The notes under the pieces are model-generated. The model saw only the letters and a program-made list of their open reading frames with translations. It had not been told where the DNA came from and made no database searches. Below are positions 16,508 through 25,646 of a stretch of 64,000 nucleotides of DNA, piece by piece (the first letter of the stretch is position 1; each line of letters starts with the position of its first letter). This stretch comes from Synechococcus sp. MU1617 (GTDB lineage Bacteria > Cyanobacteriota > Cyanobacteriia > PCC-6307 > Cyanobiaceae). Location of the stretch: contig NZ_VTLB01000006.1 of the NCBI RefSeq assembly GCF_020514235.1, forward strand, positions 88,189-152,188, written 5' to 3'. The translations under genes were made by a program, and so were the position numbers.

Positions 16508-17383
16508 TCAGCGTTGGAACATGTTCACCAGGACGGAGCGGCGCGCCTGAGGGTGTTGGGGGTGGCCGCAGTGGGCTCCGCGCTGCGAGGAGAGCACCAT
16601 GTCTCCGGCCTTGGCAAACAGAGCAATGGCCTCAGCCCCTCGCAGCTGACTGAATTCAAACGGTCCAAGGCCGTGGCGCTTGTTGAAGCGGGCGTTACGC
16701 CACCAGAGCCGCCGTCGGCGTTGGGACCTGGGTACGAAGCAATAGGGCCCATCGGCCAGTGATTGCACATCACTGAGGTACACGAAGGATTTGAACTTCA
16801 GTGAGCGTCCATCGCAGTGGTAGCTGCGCGTGTCTTGCACGCCTCGGTTGAGGTAAAGGTTGCGGCATTTCACCCGCATTCGATTGAAGCTGCTCAACAA
16901 AAGCAACCGCTGAATCACCGATTCCTGCAGGCAGGTGTGGATGCTGCGGTTGAGGCTGTCGGAGAGGCGCTCGGGATGAAAGATGTCGATCATTCCTGCA
17001 TCGCTACCGCTGCGTCCATCAGGTCGCTTGACCCGGTAGTTGATGACCGACCGATCGGCGTCGCGGAACTGGTTGTAGCCCTTCAGCACCCGCTGATCAG
17101 GAAGATTGAGATAGGCCAGGGACGCAAGGCGAGCGTGTTCGCCTGATTCGATTTCCTCGAGCAGTTGGCCGACTTCGCTGTTGATCGACGCGATCAGGTC
17201 GGCAGGTGCCGCCTCCCGCAGGCAGATGATCCCTTGCCTGCGCAGCGTCCAGGCCGCAGCGAGGAAGGTTCTGCGGTTGCTAAGTAGGTCGCCGAAGCGA
17301 AAGCTGATTGATTCAACCTCCTGGCTGAGGGCCTTGCCGTCGAGCAGGGTTGGCCGCGCCGTTGCGATCGCCGTGGAGGTCAA
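16508..17383 (-). CDS. PhyH-like Fe(II)/2-oxoglutarate dioxygenase
   Basis: A 291-residue protein that looks like a phytanoyl-CoA-dioxygenase-family enzyme. The iron facial triad can be proposed as H189-x-D191 (in SYHCDGRS) and a distal His at 271 or 274 (GAHCGHPQ), with R281 or R282 ten or so residues later able to hold 2-oxoglutarate. GIICLREAAP near residue 50 matches the family's usual N-terminal strand. The substrate is unknown; such enzymes hydroxylate lipids, amino acids or natural products. It stands alone on the minus strand, diverging from the L,D-transpeptidase across a repeat-bearing region. Confidence 0.7.
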   Translation of the reverse strand: MTSTAIATARPTLLDGKALSQEVESISFRFGDLLSNRRTFLAAAWTLRRQGIICLREAAPADLIASINSEVGQLLEEIESGEHARLASLAYLNLPDQRVLKGYNQFRDADRSVINYRVKRPDGRSGSDAGMIDIFHPERLSDSLNRSIHTCLQESVIQRLLLLSSFNRMRVKCRNLYLNRGVQDTRSYHCDGRSLKFKSFVYLSDVQSLADGPYCFVPRSQRRRRLWWRNARFNKRHGLGPFEFSQLRGAEAIALFAKAGDMVLSSQRGAHCGHPQHPQARRSVLVNMFQR

Positions 17384-17425
17384 CAGGGAGAGGAGAGATT
17401 TGAAGCAGGGTACCGCTGGATCGCA

Positions 17426-17536
17426 GGTCTCACGCTTGAGACCAAAGAGATCTTGAAGAGTTCAGTTTCAAGGCGATTGTGGCTGTTTTTTCTTGCGGCA
17501 ATGAATACCTTGAGACCAATGGGTCTTGTGGGTCTC
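17426..17536. repeat. paired GGTCTC/GAGACC inverted repeats in a divergent promoter region
   Basis: GGTCTC (17426-17431) and GAGACC (17438-17443) form a perfect 6-bp inverted repeat with a 6-bp spacer. GAGACC recurs at 17512-17517, with GGTCTC at 17531-17536 just before the ATG at 17537. The surrounding TTGAGACCAA and TCTTG are also shared, giving an imperfect direct repeat 74 bp apart. The position between two divergent genes suggests an operator, but this is inference only. Confidence 0.4.
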
Positions 17537-18040
17537 ATGAAGTGGTCGTTGGTGCCGGCGCTGTTGCCTGGCCTGTTGGCGGTGGCTGTTTCTCCCTGTC
17601 TTGCTGCTGAACCTGCTGAGCTGGCGTTGCGGCGACCTGCTCGTGAGTCACGCATGGTCCTCGACCTCAGCAAACGACGGATCACCCTCGTTCGGGGTGA
17701 GCAGCAGCTTGGATCCTGGCCGGTGGCGATTGGAGATCCCAAGACGCCCACCCCCAAGGGGGAATTCGCCATCCTCAATAAGAAGGTCGATCCGATCTAT
17801 GTGACCCATAAGTCGGGTCAGCGGCAGGAGCTGCGCGGACCCAGCAGCCCCATTGGCGATCGCTACATGGCTTTTCACCGCAATGGCCGCGGCGAATTTG
17901 GGATCCATGGAACGGCGTGGCCGCATTGGGTTCAGATTCGTGCGGCCGTCAGCCTGGGCTGCGTGCGCATGCTCAACAGCCACATCCGGCAGCTGTTTGA
18001 TGCTGTGGATGTGGGAACGCGCCTGGAGATTCGCAGTTGA
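17537..18040 (+). CDS. exported L,D-transpeptidase (YkuD domain)
   Basis: A 167-residue protein with a Sec signal peptide (MKWSLVPALLPGLLAVAV, likely cut after CLA) and a YkuD catalytic domain. The domain ends in IHGTAWPHWV and then SLGCVRMLN, giving the HG...S-x-G-C-x-R catalytic cysteine motif. Such enzymes crosslink peptidoglycan stems 3-3 or attach lipoproteins; resistance to penicillin-type inhibition is a family trait. The ATG at 17537 was chosen because it starts the best signal peptide and leaves the upstream repeats outside the gene; ATGs at 17501 and 17519 are also in frame. The stop codon abuts the hemC stop on the other strand. Confidence 0.88.
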   Translation: MKWSLVPALLPGLLAVAVSPCLAAEPAELALRRPARESRMVLDLSKRRITLVRGEQQLGSWPVAIGDPKTPTPKGEFAILNKKVDPIYVTHKSGQRQELRGPSSPIGDRYMAFHRNGRGEFGIHGTAWPHWVQIRAAVSLGCVRMLNSHIRQLFDAVDVGTRLEIRS

Positions 18041-18994
18041 TCAGGCTTCGGGGCGAACGGTGTCGAAGATCTCTTTGAGGATCTCTCCTGCTCCCTGATC
18101 TTTGAGGGTGTGGGCGAGGGAGAGGCCGATGGCTTCGGCGTCGCTGGAGGGGCCACTGGCTTGATCGCGGATCAAGCGTTTGCCATCAAGGCTGGCCACC
18201 ATCCCGGTGAGGATCAGTTGATCGCCTTCGAAGCGGGTGTTCACGCCAATGGGGACCTGGCAGCCACCCTCCAGTTCCCGCAGGAAAGCGCGCTCGGCCA
18301 GGCAGCGCTGGGAGGTGGGTGTGTGCTCCAGCACTTTGATCGCCTCAAGCACTTCGGGCTTGTCCTCTACGCATTCAATCCCCAGGGCTCCCTGACCAAC
18401 GGCGTGCAGTGAGATGTCGCCGGGGATCAGCTGGTGGATCCGATCGCCGAAGCCCAGCCGTCCCAGGCCTGCTGCGGCCAGGATCAGGCAGTCGTAACCA
18501 CCGTTGTCCAATTTCTCCAGCCGGGTGATCACGTTCCCCCGAACGTCCTTGAAGACCAGGTGGGGGTAGTGGTGACGCAGCTGAGCTAGGCGGCGCAGTG
18601 AACTCGTTCCCACCACCGAACCTTCGGGAAGGGTGTCGAGCTTGTAGGCCTGGTTCTTGGCATTCACCACCAGCGCATCGGCCGGGTCTTCCCGTTCGGT
18701 GATGCAACCCAACATCAGGCCCTCAGGAAGGTTGGTGGGCAGATCTTTCAGGGAGTGAACGGCGATGTCCGCACGATCCACCAGCATCTGGGCCTCGAGT
18801 TCCTTGGTGAACAGGCCTTTGTCGCCGATCTTGGCCAGCGCAACGTCCAGGATCTTGTCGCCCTGGGTGGCCATGGCTTCCACGGTGATCTTCAAGCCGG
18901 GATGGGCCTTTTCCAGTTCCGCCTTTACCCAGTTGGTTTGCACCATGGCCAGCTGGCTGCGTCGTGAGGCGATGCGCAGTTCGGTGAGGGCCAT
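18041..18994 (-). CDS. hemC: porphobilinogen deaminase (hydroxymethylbilane synthase)
   Basis: A 317-residue enzyme that joins four porphobilinogens into hydroxymethylbilane for chlorophyll, haem and corrinoids. Family blocks: [14 protein letters not shown] at the N-terminus, [36 protein letters not shown] and the dipyrromethane-cofactor cysteine in [10 protein letters not shown]. The length is standard. It is convergent with the L,D-transpeptidase (stops adjacent) and diverges from the unknown gene at 19132 across 137 bp. Confidence 0.96.
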   Translation of the reverse strand: MALTELRIASRRSQLAMVQTNWVKAELEKAHPGLKITVEAMATQGDKILDVALAKIGDKGLFTKELEAQMLVDRADIAVHSLKDLPTNLPEGLMLGCITEREDPADALVVNAKNQAYKLDTLPEGSVVGTSSLRRLAQLRHHYPHLVFKDVRGNVITRLEKLDNGGYDCLILAAAGLGRLGFGDRIHQLIPGDISLHAVGQGALGIECVEDKPEVLEAIKVLEHTPTSQRCLAERAFLRELEGGCQVPIGVNTRFEGDQLILTGMVASLDGKRLIRDQASGPSSDAEAIGLSLAHTLKDQGAGEILKEIFDTVRPEA

Positions 18995-19131
18995 GGAAAG
19001 GGCGAATCAGCCGCCCAGCCTACGCTTTTGGGCTTGGATTGATTGGTTCGTCTTCACGAGGTTGTGAAGCTTCGAAAGGGAAGATCTCTTTGTGAAGAAC
19101 GCTTAACATTCCTCAGAACCGCAGGACAACC

Positions 19132-19599
19132 ATGCCAGGACCCGTCGTCAATGGCGTTCGTCAGGCCGGAGTGATTGGCTCGGTTGCCCCGGACCCCCAA
19201 GAGCAGGAGGCCATGCTCCCCTTGGTGGCTGAGGGCTGCATTCGTCTAATCCTGTTGTGCAGTGGCGATGTCCTAATGGCGCGGCTGCGCCACACCACAG
19301 ATCGCGATGGAGACCATGCCTTTCAACTGCTGCGGCCCCGTCTGGTGCGCTCAGCGGCGGAGCCCTCGCAGGACGGGCAGTCCAGCTGGGTGCTTCAGCC
19401 TTACCTTTCGGGGCTGACGTCGCAGCACAATCTGGTTCTGTTCAAGGGGGCAGTGGCCTCTGTGCTTGAACCAGATGCTCGCTTGCTCCAAACCTATGCC
19501 CTGGAAACACGCCAGGAGTGTCCCTTAGAAGAAACTCCGGTGGAGCGCTTGAAGCGTGCCTTTCAGGAATTCACTGAGACCTTCGAAGACAATCAGTGA
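19132..19599 (+). CDS. conserved hypothetical protein
   Basis: A 155-residue soluble protein with no signal or membrane segment. A strand-rich middle (CIRLILLCSGDVLMARL; SWVLQPYLSG; NLVLFKGAVASVLEPD) is followed by an acidic C-terminal helix ending FEDNQ. The hydrophobic and polar alternation suggests a small beta-barrel or Sm-like fold, but no motif is decisive. It is transcribed alone, is divergent from hemC, and ends in a symmetrical terminator shared with rpoD. Function unknown. Confidence 0.7.
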   Translation: MPGPVVNGVRQAGVIGSVAPDPQEQEAMLPLVAEGCIRLILLCSGDVLMARLRHTTDRDGDHAFQLLRPRLVRSAAEPSQDGQSSWVLQPYLSGLTSQHNLVLFKGAVASVLEPDARLLQTYALETRQECPLEETPVERLKRAFQEFTETFEDNQ

Positions 19600-19632
19600 A
19601 CCTGTTGCACTGAGCTTTTGTTTTCCAAAGGA

Positions 19633-19657
19633 AAACCCCAGTCTCAGACTGGGGTTT
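19633..19657. terminator. bidirectional terminator between gene 19132 and rpoD
   Basis: A perfect 12-bp inverted repeat (AAACCCCAGTCT / AGACTGGGGTTT) with a single central base. A-rich sequence on one side and T-rich on the other allow it to serve both the plus-strand gene ending at 19599 and the minus-strand rpoD ending at 19789. Confidence 0.8.
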
Positions 19658-19788
19658 GATCTCTTCCGTGTGAGGAGGGCGTCTCAATTCCCTCACGCTT
19701 GTTATAGGAGCCCGACACACCATTGAGCCAGGGGGAATGTACTTATGTATTACTCCCGTGACTGTTTGATGGCAGGCTCAGTTCGGGT

Positions 19789-21144
19789 TTACTTGATGTA
19801 TTCCTTGAGCACCCCATTGCGGTTGGGGTGGCGCAATTTGCGCAGGGCCTTGGCTTCGATCTGACGGATCCGTTCACGGGTCACGTCAAAAATCTGGCCA
19901 ATTTCCTCGAGGGTTTTCATCCGCCCGTCGTCCAATCCGTAGCGCAGTCGCAGCACATCGCGTTCGCGGGGGCTGAGGGTGGCCAAAACACCCTCCAGGT
20001 CTTCACGAAGCAGGTTCTTGGCAACGTCCTGCTCGGGATTCTCGATGTCGGCTTCGATGAAATCGCCCAGGCGGGAATCCTCTTCCTTGCCGATTGGGGT
20101 CTCCAGGGAGATCGGCAGCTGGGCACTCTTGGCGATGAAGCGCAGTTTTTCGATGGTCATTTCCATCGATTCGGCGATTTCCTCTTCCGTTGGCTTCCGG
20201 CCGAATTCCTGAGAGAGAACCTTGGTGGTTTTCTTGATCCTGGAGATCGTTTCGTAGAGGTGCACCGGCAGGCGGATGGTGCGGCTCTGGTCGGCAATGG
20301 CGCGTGTGATTGCCTGACGAATCCACCAGGTGGCGTAAGTGGAGAACTTATAGCCCTTTTCGTGATCGAACTTTTCGGCTGCCCGAATCAGGCCAAGGCT
20401 TCCTTCCTGAATCAGGTCTTGGAAGCTCAGGCCCCGATTCATGTACTTCTTGGCAATCGAGACCACCAGGCGCAAGTTGGATTGCACCATCTTTTCCTTG
20501 GCTCGTCGGCCCAGCATCAAGCGCCGGCGGAAGCGGATGAGCGGCATTTCCACGAGGGCCGCCCACTCTTTGTTGTCGGGTTCCCGGCCGTTGTCGCTTT
20601 CAAATTGAGCGGCAAGTTCCTCGAGATAAAGAAGATCGGCAATTTTGCGGGCCAGTTCGATCTCTTCGTCGGGACGCAGCAGTCGAATCCGGCCGATTTC
20701 CTGCAGATAAACCCGGATGGAGTCTTCGGTGTAAACGCCTTTAGGCCCGATCTTGATGCTGGCCAGGGCTTTGGCCTTGGCTTCTTTCTCAGCGGCTGCG
20801 GTTTTGGCTTTCTCTTCGGCGGTGGGTTTTGCTGCAGCTGCTTTAGCTGTCGAGGCTTTGGTGGCTGCTTTCTTTGTTGTGGCCTTTTTCGTAGTGGTTT
20901 TCGCCTTGGTGGTTTTCGCCGCAGCCTTTTTGGTTGATCCCGAAGGCTTGGCTTGATCCGCAGCGGCCAGTAGTTCGTCGGCCGCTGCGCTCAGGTCCTT
21001 TGCGCTCGCCTTACTGGTTCGTCGGCGTGCGGGGGCCTTTTTGGTCTCTTTTTCGGAATCCATGGTGACTTCCTTCACCTTGCCATCAGCATTGGCCAGA
21101 AGAACAATGTCCGGCTTGGCAGCTTTGGTGGCAGCAGGGGTCAT
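19789..21144 (-). CDS. rpoD: principal RNA polymerase sigma factor (group 1, RpoD/SigA)
   Basis: A 451-residue group 1 sigma factor. Region 1.2 [14 protein letters not shown], region 2 [22 protein letters not shown] and [13 protein letters not shown] (promoter melting and -10 recognition), region 3 [12 protein letters not shown] and region 4 [15 protein letters not shown] plus the helix-turn-helix [19 protein letters not shown] are all present. About 135 residues precede region 1.2; within these is a long low-complexity stretch of Lys, Ala and Thr (about residues 70-115, for example [13 protein letters not shown]) that resembles histone H1-type tails. The ATG at 21144 is the only good start. 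It diverges from priA across a ~305-bp promoter region and has a terminator at 19633. Confidence 0.97.
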   Translation of the reverse strand: MTPAATKAAKPDIVLLANADGKVKEVTMDSEKETKKAPARRRTSKASAKDLSAAADELLAAADQAKPSGSTKKAAAKTTKAKTTTKKATTKKAATKASTAKAAAAKPTAEEKAKTAAAEKEAKAKALASIKIGPKGVYTEDSIRVYLQEIGRIRLLRPDEEIELARKIADLLYLEELAAQFESDNGREPDNKEWAALVEMPLIRFRRRLMLGRRAKEKMVQSNLRLVVSIAKKYMNRGLSFQDLIQEGSLGLIRAAEKFDHEKGYKFSTYATWWIRQAITRAIADQSRTIRLPVHLYETISRIKKTTKVLSQEFGRKPTEEEIAESMEMTIEKLRFIAKSAQLPISLETPIGKEEDSRLGDFIEADIENPEQDVAKNLLREDLEGVLATLSPRERDVLRLRYGLDDGRMKTLEEIGQIFDVTRERIRQIEAKALRKLRHPNRNGVLKEYIK

Positions 21145-21449
21145 GGTGTTAGTTGAAGTCGGATGAAGGGGAAACGCAAAAGCGGCAGAAACACACCAGC
21201 GGCAAAAGCCGGAACCAGAGACTTCCGTTCAAACGAAAGAGAACGACGCAGCTGACGCTGAGACGGAGTTCATGGGTTGACGGTGGTGTCCGCGAGTCGA
21301 CGAAACGCTTGGACTGATTGTCTCTGTGCTGCCCGGGGTGGTCTCAGACCGGTCAAAGTGGCAAGGAATAAAACCTTGACTTCAGACTCTGTGTCTTCCC
21401 TCTGGATCGAGCGCAGGGTTGGCAGAAATTGCCCAACATCTCCACGTTA
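21145..21449. promoter_or_regulatory. divergent promoter region of rpoD and priA
   Basis: About 305 bp without a gene. A perfect 11-bp palindrome GGTCTCAGACC lies at 21340-21350, followed by ACCGGTC. TTGACT at 21375 could be a -35 box for priA, but no clear -10 was seen at the right spacing. AAAGCGGCAGAAACAC and CCAGCGGCAAAAGCC near 21180-21210 are similar, suggesting a short direct repeat in the rpoD leader. No small ORF or RNA hairpin of note. Confidence 0.4.
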
Positions 21450-23699
21450 ATGAAGTCTTCCGAAGTTTGCAAGGTCCTGTCGCATTCGCGGCGATGCGTT
21501 GAGGTCTGGCTGGAGGCCGGGCGAGAAGGGCGGTCCTTCAGCTATGCCGCAGATCCCACCATGGGATTGATGCCGGGAGATCTGGTGCGGGTGCGCCTCC
21601 GGGGTCGAGCCATGCATGGGCTGGTGGTGGCGGAGCGGGAGTGGGCTGAGCAGGATCTTCAGGAGCTGCAACCGGTGGAATCACTCCTGCAGCGAGCTGC
21701 TGTCGATTCGGATTGGTACAGCTGGCTGGAACGGGTGGCGGTCCGTTGCCATCTCAGTGTCTTTCGCACTTTGAAGGCGGCTCTGCCGGCGGGCTGGATT
21801 GGTCAGGCCGGCCAGCGTTCCCTAGCCGGCGGGCGTCAAATGTGGTGGATCCAGGCCCGTGTCCCCCCTGATGCTGCGGACCAACCCACCCCGCGCCAGC
21901 GGGAGCTTCTGGCTTGGTTGGAAGGCCAGGGCAATGGCGTTTGGCAACGGGACCTGGTGGCTTGTGGGTTTGGTGCCCAATTGCTGCCCCCCCTGATCCA
22001 GCAGGGTTACCTGGAGCGTGAGCAGCGTCGTTGTGAAGACCAGGGTTCCTCAGGTGGTGCTGGCCCCAAGGAGTGCCCCCAGGCTTTGACTGCTGAGCAG
22101 CAGGCCGTGGTCGATGCCTACCAACAGCTTTCTCCGGGGCGTGGACTGCTGCTCTGGGGAATCACCGGCTCCGGCAAGACCGAGGTGTATCTCCAACTGG
22201 CTGCTCAGGAGCTTGAGCGGGGCCGGCACGTCCTGCTGCTCACCCCCGAGATCGGATTGATCCCCCAACTCGTCGACCGCTGCCGCAAACGCTTTGGCTC
22301 GCGCGTCGTGGAATACCACAGCGGTTGTGGTGACGCCGAACGGGTTCGAACCTGGCGACGCTGTCTTGCTGCCGAACAGCCGTTGGTGGTGGTGGGAACC
22401 CGCTCCGCTGTGTTCGTGCCGTTGAAGCCACTGGGGCTGGTTGTTTTGGATGAGGAGCACGACAGCTCTTACAAGCAAGACGCCCCAATGCCCTGCTATC
22501 ACGCCAGGGACTTGGCCTTGGACCGAGTTGTGATGCAACAGGCACGGCTTGTGCTGGGCAGCGCCACACCGTCGCTCGAGAGCTGGATTCAATCGGGCCC
22601 CGATGGTGCCTTGACCTTGGTGTGCCTGACCGAGCGGATTTCCCGGCAGGCCCTACCTCCTGTGCATGTCATCGACATGCGCCATGAGCTGGCCGAAGGG
22701 CACAAGCGTCTGGTCAGTCGCGCCTTGATGGATCGTCTTGCAGCGCTGCGGGAGCAGGGCGAACAGGCCGTGGTTTTGGTTCCTCGTCGGGGGTACAGCC
22801 CCTTTTTGAGCTGCCGCAGTTGCGGCGAGGTGGTGATGTGCCCCCACTGCGATGTGGCGCTCACCGTTCACCGCGGCCAGGGCGGACGTCAGTGGCTGCG
22901 ATGCCATTGGTGTGACCATCGTGAGGACCTGGAGAACCGTTGCAGTCAATGCGGTTCCACGGCATTTAAACCCTTTGGGGCCGGTACCCAGAAGGTTTTG
23001 GAACTGCTCTCCCAGGAGCTCGAAGGCCTTCGATTGCTCCGCTTTGACCGCGATTCCACCGGGGGGCGTGATGGCCATCGACGCCTGTTGGACCGTTTTG
23101 CTGCCGGTGAAGCCGATGTCTTGATCGGCACGCAGATGCTGGCCAAGGGCATGGATCTGCCGAGGGTCACTCTGGCGGCGGTACTGGCGGCGGATGGGCT
23201 TCTGCACCGCCCCGATCTCCGCGCAGGAGAGCAGGCCCTGCAGTTGCTGTTGCAGTTGGCGGGCCGTGCTGGTCGAGGTGAGCGACCGGGGCAGGTGTTG
23301 GTGCAGACCTACACCCCAGAGCACCCGGTGATTCAACACCTGGTGGATGGTCGTTATGAAGCGTTCCTCTCCCAGGAAGTGGCCCTCCGCAAGGAAGCCG
23401 GTCTGGTGCCCTTCAGTCGCGCTTGTCTGCTGCGACTGTCTGGAGATTCCCCCAGCAAAACAGCAACGGCGGCAGCGGTTCTGGCGGAGCGGATCCGACC
23501 GATTTGTCAGCGCCAGAGCTGGTGGCTGTTGGGTCCGGCCCCGGCCCCGGTGGCCCGGGTGGCTGGCCGGAGCCGATGGCAGTTGTTGCTGCACGGTCCG
23601 GCGGGCTCCTCGCTTCCGTTGCCTCCGGGGCAGGCCCTTTGGGATGGCTTGCCCAAGGGTGTTGCGCTGACTGTGGATCCAGATCCGCAGCAGCTTTGA
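21450..23699 (+). CDS. priA: primosomal replication helicase PriA
   Basis: A 749-residue superfamily-2 helicase that restarts stalled replication forks. Walker A ITGSGKTEV, the DEEH box in VLDEEHDSSYKQ, LVLGSATPSLES and IGTQMLAKGMD helicase motifs are intact. The zinc site has its eight-cysteine pattern (CRSCGEVVMCPHCD ... CHWCDH ... CSQCGS). The N-terminal DNA-binding domain begins VEVWLEAGREGRSFSY. The ATG at 21450 is used; a TTG seven codons earlier (21429) is in frame. Its stop codon abuts the stop of the DUF3153 gene, leaving no room for a terminator. Confidence 0.95.
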   Translation: MKSSEVCKVLSHSRRCVEVWLEAGREGRSFSYAADPTMGLMPGDLVRVRLRGRAMHGLVVAEREWAEQDLQELQPVESLLQRAAVDSDWYSWLERVAVRCHLSVFRTLKAALPAGWIGQAGQRSLAGGRQMWWIQARVPPDAADQPTPRQRELLAWLEGQGNGVWQRDLVACGFGAQLLPPLIQQGYLEREQRRCEDQGSSGGAGPKECPQALTAEQQAVVDAYQQLSPGRGLLLWGITGSGKTEVYLQLAAQELERGRHVLLLTPEIGLIPQLVDRCRKRFGSRVVEYHSGCGDAERVRTWRRCLAAEQPLVVVGTRSAVFVPLKPLGLVVLDEEHDSSYKQDAPMPCYHARDLALDRVVMQQARLVLGSATPSLESWIQSGPDGALTLVCLTERISRQALPPVHVIDMRHELAEGHKRLVSRALMDRLAALREQGEQAVVLVPRRGYSPFLSCRSCGEVVMCPHCDVALTVHRGQGGRQWLRCHWCDHREDLENRCSQCGSTAFKPFGAGTQKVLELLSQELEGLRLLRFDRDSTGGRDGHRRLLDRFAAGEADVLIGTQMLAKGMDLPRVTLAAVLAADGLLHRPDLRAGEQALQLLLQLAGRAGRGERPGQVLVQTYTPEHPVIQHLVDGRYEAFLSQEVALRKEAGLVPFSRACLLRLSGDSPSKTATAAAVLAERIRPICQRQSWWLLGPAPAPVARVAGRSRWQLLLHGPAGSSLPLPPGQALWDGLPKGVALTVDPDPQQL

Positions 23700-24758
23700 T
23701 CAGGAGGGCAGCTCTGGGAAGCCAAAGCCCAGTTTCCGCCGCACCACCTGCAGCACCATGCTGCTGGTCAACAGCATCAGGATCACCACGGCCCCCAGGC
23801 CAAGCGGATTCCAGCGCCAGCCCTGCCAGCTGACTTCGGTGGTGGTGCCGGAAAGAGCCGTGCGCTCAACGCGCCCATGGTTGAGGCTCAGATGAACGTC
23901 GAGCCCAGGGATCTCGGGCAGATCGTTGAGGTCCACCATCAGCTGAAGGTGCTGCTGCACCCCCAGCAGCCAGTTGCGTTCTTCGAGCTTGAGCACCGGT
24001 GCAGGGAGTGAGACTCCAGCCGCGCGACCAGCCACGGCAACCACGGCGGCCATTTGTTGCGCCAGCTCATTCGATGAGACAACACGGCTGCTGATTTTTT
24101 GGCGCCCTGGGCCTGTTTGTTCGATCTTCAGCCCGGGCACATCCCGTTGCAGGTCTCGCTCGAATTGCTCCTGCCAGGGCAGCGGCCGTTCCTGGGTGCT
24201 CCGCATGTCCCAAGTGAGGGCCAGTCGATCCGGGCCGCGAAGGTCGAGATCAGCCTCGATTTGCACGCAGCCACTCAGCAACAGCGTGATCCCCAGCAGA
24301 ACCGCCATCACCAGCACGGCGAAACCAGCCCCCGGTGAACGCGTCGGACCCGTTGGTGGTGGCGGCGGGGGTTCGGGTCGCCGCGACCGCCGCCGCCGCA
24401 TGGTGGAGGTCTGCCCGCTGCCGGAGCCATTCAGCTCCAGTTGCGGCATCCGCATCGACCAGCGTTCCGGACGATCCAGGCTGGGGGCTTCCAGAATCCC
24501 GAGCAGTTGTTTGGCTTGCTGGCGCAACTTGGGATCACGGCAGCGACTCAGCAGCCTGCAGGTGGCGATGGCTTTGTCGTCCTGCCCCTGGCCCATCCAG
24601 GCGGTGATCATCAGGAGCCGAAGGCCCGGCCCCTCCGGGCTATTGATCGGGTGTTGCTCCGCTAGGGGGAGAAGCAGCTCCAGGCTCTGGCCGTAGTCCC
24701 CGCGCTCCAGGGCTGCCTCCGCTTCAGAGAGGTCCAGTGCTGCGTCCTGCTCGCTCAC
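23700..24758 (-). CDS. DUF3153-like membrane protein with N-terminal helical repeat
   Basis: 352 residues in four parts. Residues 1-95 form a helical, TPR-like segment (LERGDYGQSLELLLPLAEQHP). Next comes a basic, proline-rich linker (RRRRSRRPEPPPPPP), then a hydrophobic segment ending in LLLSGC, and a ~150-residue extracytoplasmic domain with VQIEADLDLRGPDRL that matches the cyanobacterial DUF3153 family. A last membrane helix (LGAVVILMLLTSSMVLQVV) lies near the C-terminus. The Cys resembles a lipobox but is internal, so lipidation is unlikely unless translation starts later. It lies 3 bp downstream of argB on the same strand. Function unknown. Confidence 0.75.
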   Translation of the reverse strand: MSEQDAALDLSEAEAALERGDYGQSLELLLPLAEQHPINSPEGPGLRLLMITAWMGQGQDDKAIATCRLLSRCRDPKLRQQAKQLLGILEAPSLDRPERWSMRMPQLELNGSGSGQTSTMRRRRSRRPEPPPPPPTGPTRSPGAGFAVLVMAVLLGITLLLSGCVQIEADLDLRGPDRLALTWDMRSTQERPLPWQEQFERDLQRDVPGLKIEQTGPGRQKISSRVVSSNELAQQMAAVVAVAGRAAGVSLPAPVLKLEERNWLLGVQQHLQLMVDLNDLPEIPGLDVHLSLNHGRVERTALSGTTTEVSWQGWRWNPLGLGAVVILMLLTSSMVLQVVRRKLGFGFPELPS

Positions 24759-24761
24759 CCT

Positions 24762-25643
24762 CTAGCCGCGTCCCACCACCATGGTGCCAATGCCTGCGTC
24801 GGTGAAGACTTCGAGCAAGAGGGCATGGGGAACCCGCCCATCAATGATGTGGGCGGCTGACACGCCCTGGGCCAAGGCACGGATGCAACATTCCGTTTTG
24901 GGCGTCATGCCCCCTGCGACCACTCCGTCCTCGATCAGCTGTCTTGCCTCTGAAAGGCGCAGTTTGCGGATCAGGGAGTTGGGATCGTCCCGGTCTTCAA
25001 GGATGCCGGGGGTGTCGGTCAGCAGGATCAATTTTTCGGCTTCCAGGGCCGCCGCCAGCTCTCCAGCGACCGTATCGGCATTGATGTTGTGGGCTTGCCC
25101 GTCATCAGGGGTTGCGGCAACGCTGGAAATGACAGGCACATAACCCTTCTCCAGCAGCGGTTCGAGCACATCGGGATTGACGCGGGCAACGTCCCCCACC
25201 AGCCCATGGCTGCCGTCCCCCCAGGGGCGTGCCTCCACAAGGCTTCCGTCACTTCCGCTCAAACCAACCGCACGGGTGCCGAGTTGGTTGAGTCCATTCA
25301 CGATTTGCTTGTTGACGCGGCCCACCAGCACCATTTCCACCACGTCCATGGTGTCGGCGTCGGTGACGCGCAGTCCGTCGCGGAATTCGGCGGGGATTTC
25401 CAGACGCTGAAGCCATTGGTTGATTTCGGGCCCGCCGCCATGAACCACCACGGGTTGGACCCCAACGCAGGCCAGCAGAGCCAGGTCGCGAAAGACGGCA
25501 GCACGCAGCTCGGCATGGGCCATGGCAGCTCCGCCGTACTTGATCACGATGCGCCGACCGGCGAAGCGCTGGATGTAGGGAAGGGCTTCGCTGAGCACCG
25601 AAACCCTGAGGGCGTCATCGTTGTTTTGTGTGGATTGGGCCAT
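24762..25643 (-). CDS. argB: acetylglutamate kinase
   Basis: A 293-residue amino-acid kinase that phosphorylates N-acetylglutamate, the controlled step of arginine synthesis; in cyanobacteria it is regulated by PII (GlnB). Visible: [25 protein letters not shown]-type [11 protein letters not shown] and [14 protein letters not shown] motifs and the [17 protein letters not shown]-terminus. The common KYGGNAM here reads KYGGAAM, the Asn becoming Ala in the first glycine loop. It lies between DUF2854 (3-bp gap) and the DUF3153 gene, probably one transcript. Confidence 0.95.
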   Translation of the reverse strand: MAQSTQNNDDALRVSVLSEALPYIQRFAGRRIVIKYGGAAMAHAELRAAVFRDLALLACVGVQPVVVHGGGPEINQWLQRLEIPAEFRDGLRVTDADTMDVVEMVLVGRVNKQIVNGLNQLGTRAVGLSGSDGSLVEARPWGDGSHGLVGDVARVNPDVLEPLLEKGYVPVISSVAATPDDGQAHNINADTVAGELAAALEAEKLILLTDTPGILEDRDDPNSLIRKLRLSEARQLIEDGVVAGGMTPKTECCIRALAQGVSAAHIIDGRVPHALLLEVFTDAGIGTMVVGRG

Positions 25644-25646
25644 GGC

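Noticed and set aside
17360..17870. HIP1 octamers GCGATCGC (near 10827, 17364 and 17857)
   Set aside because: Only scattered copies, mostly inside genes; not enriched as in HIP1-rich freshwater cyanobacteria.
19828..20937. Long plus-strand frame opposite rpoD
   Set aside because: Low-complexity shadow of the sigma factor, which has all conserved regions on the minus strand.
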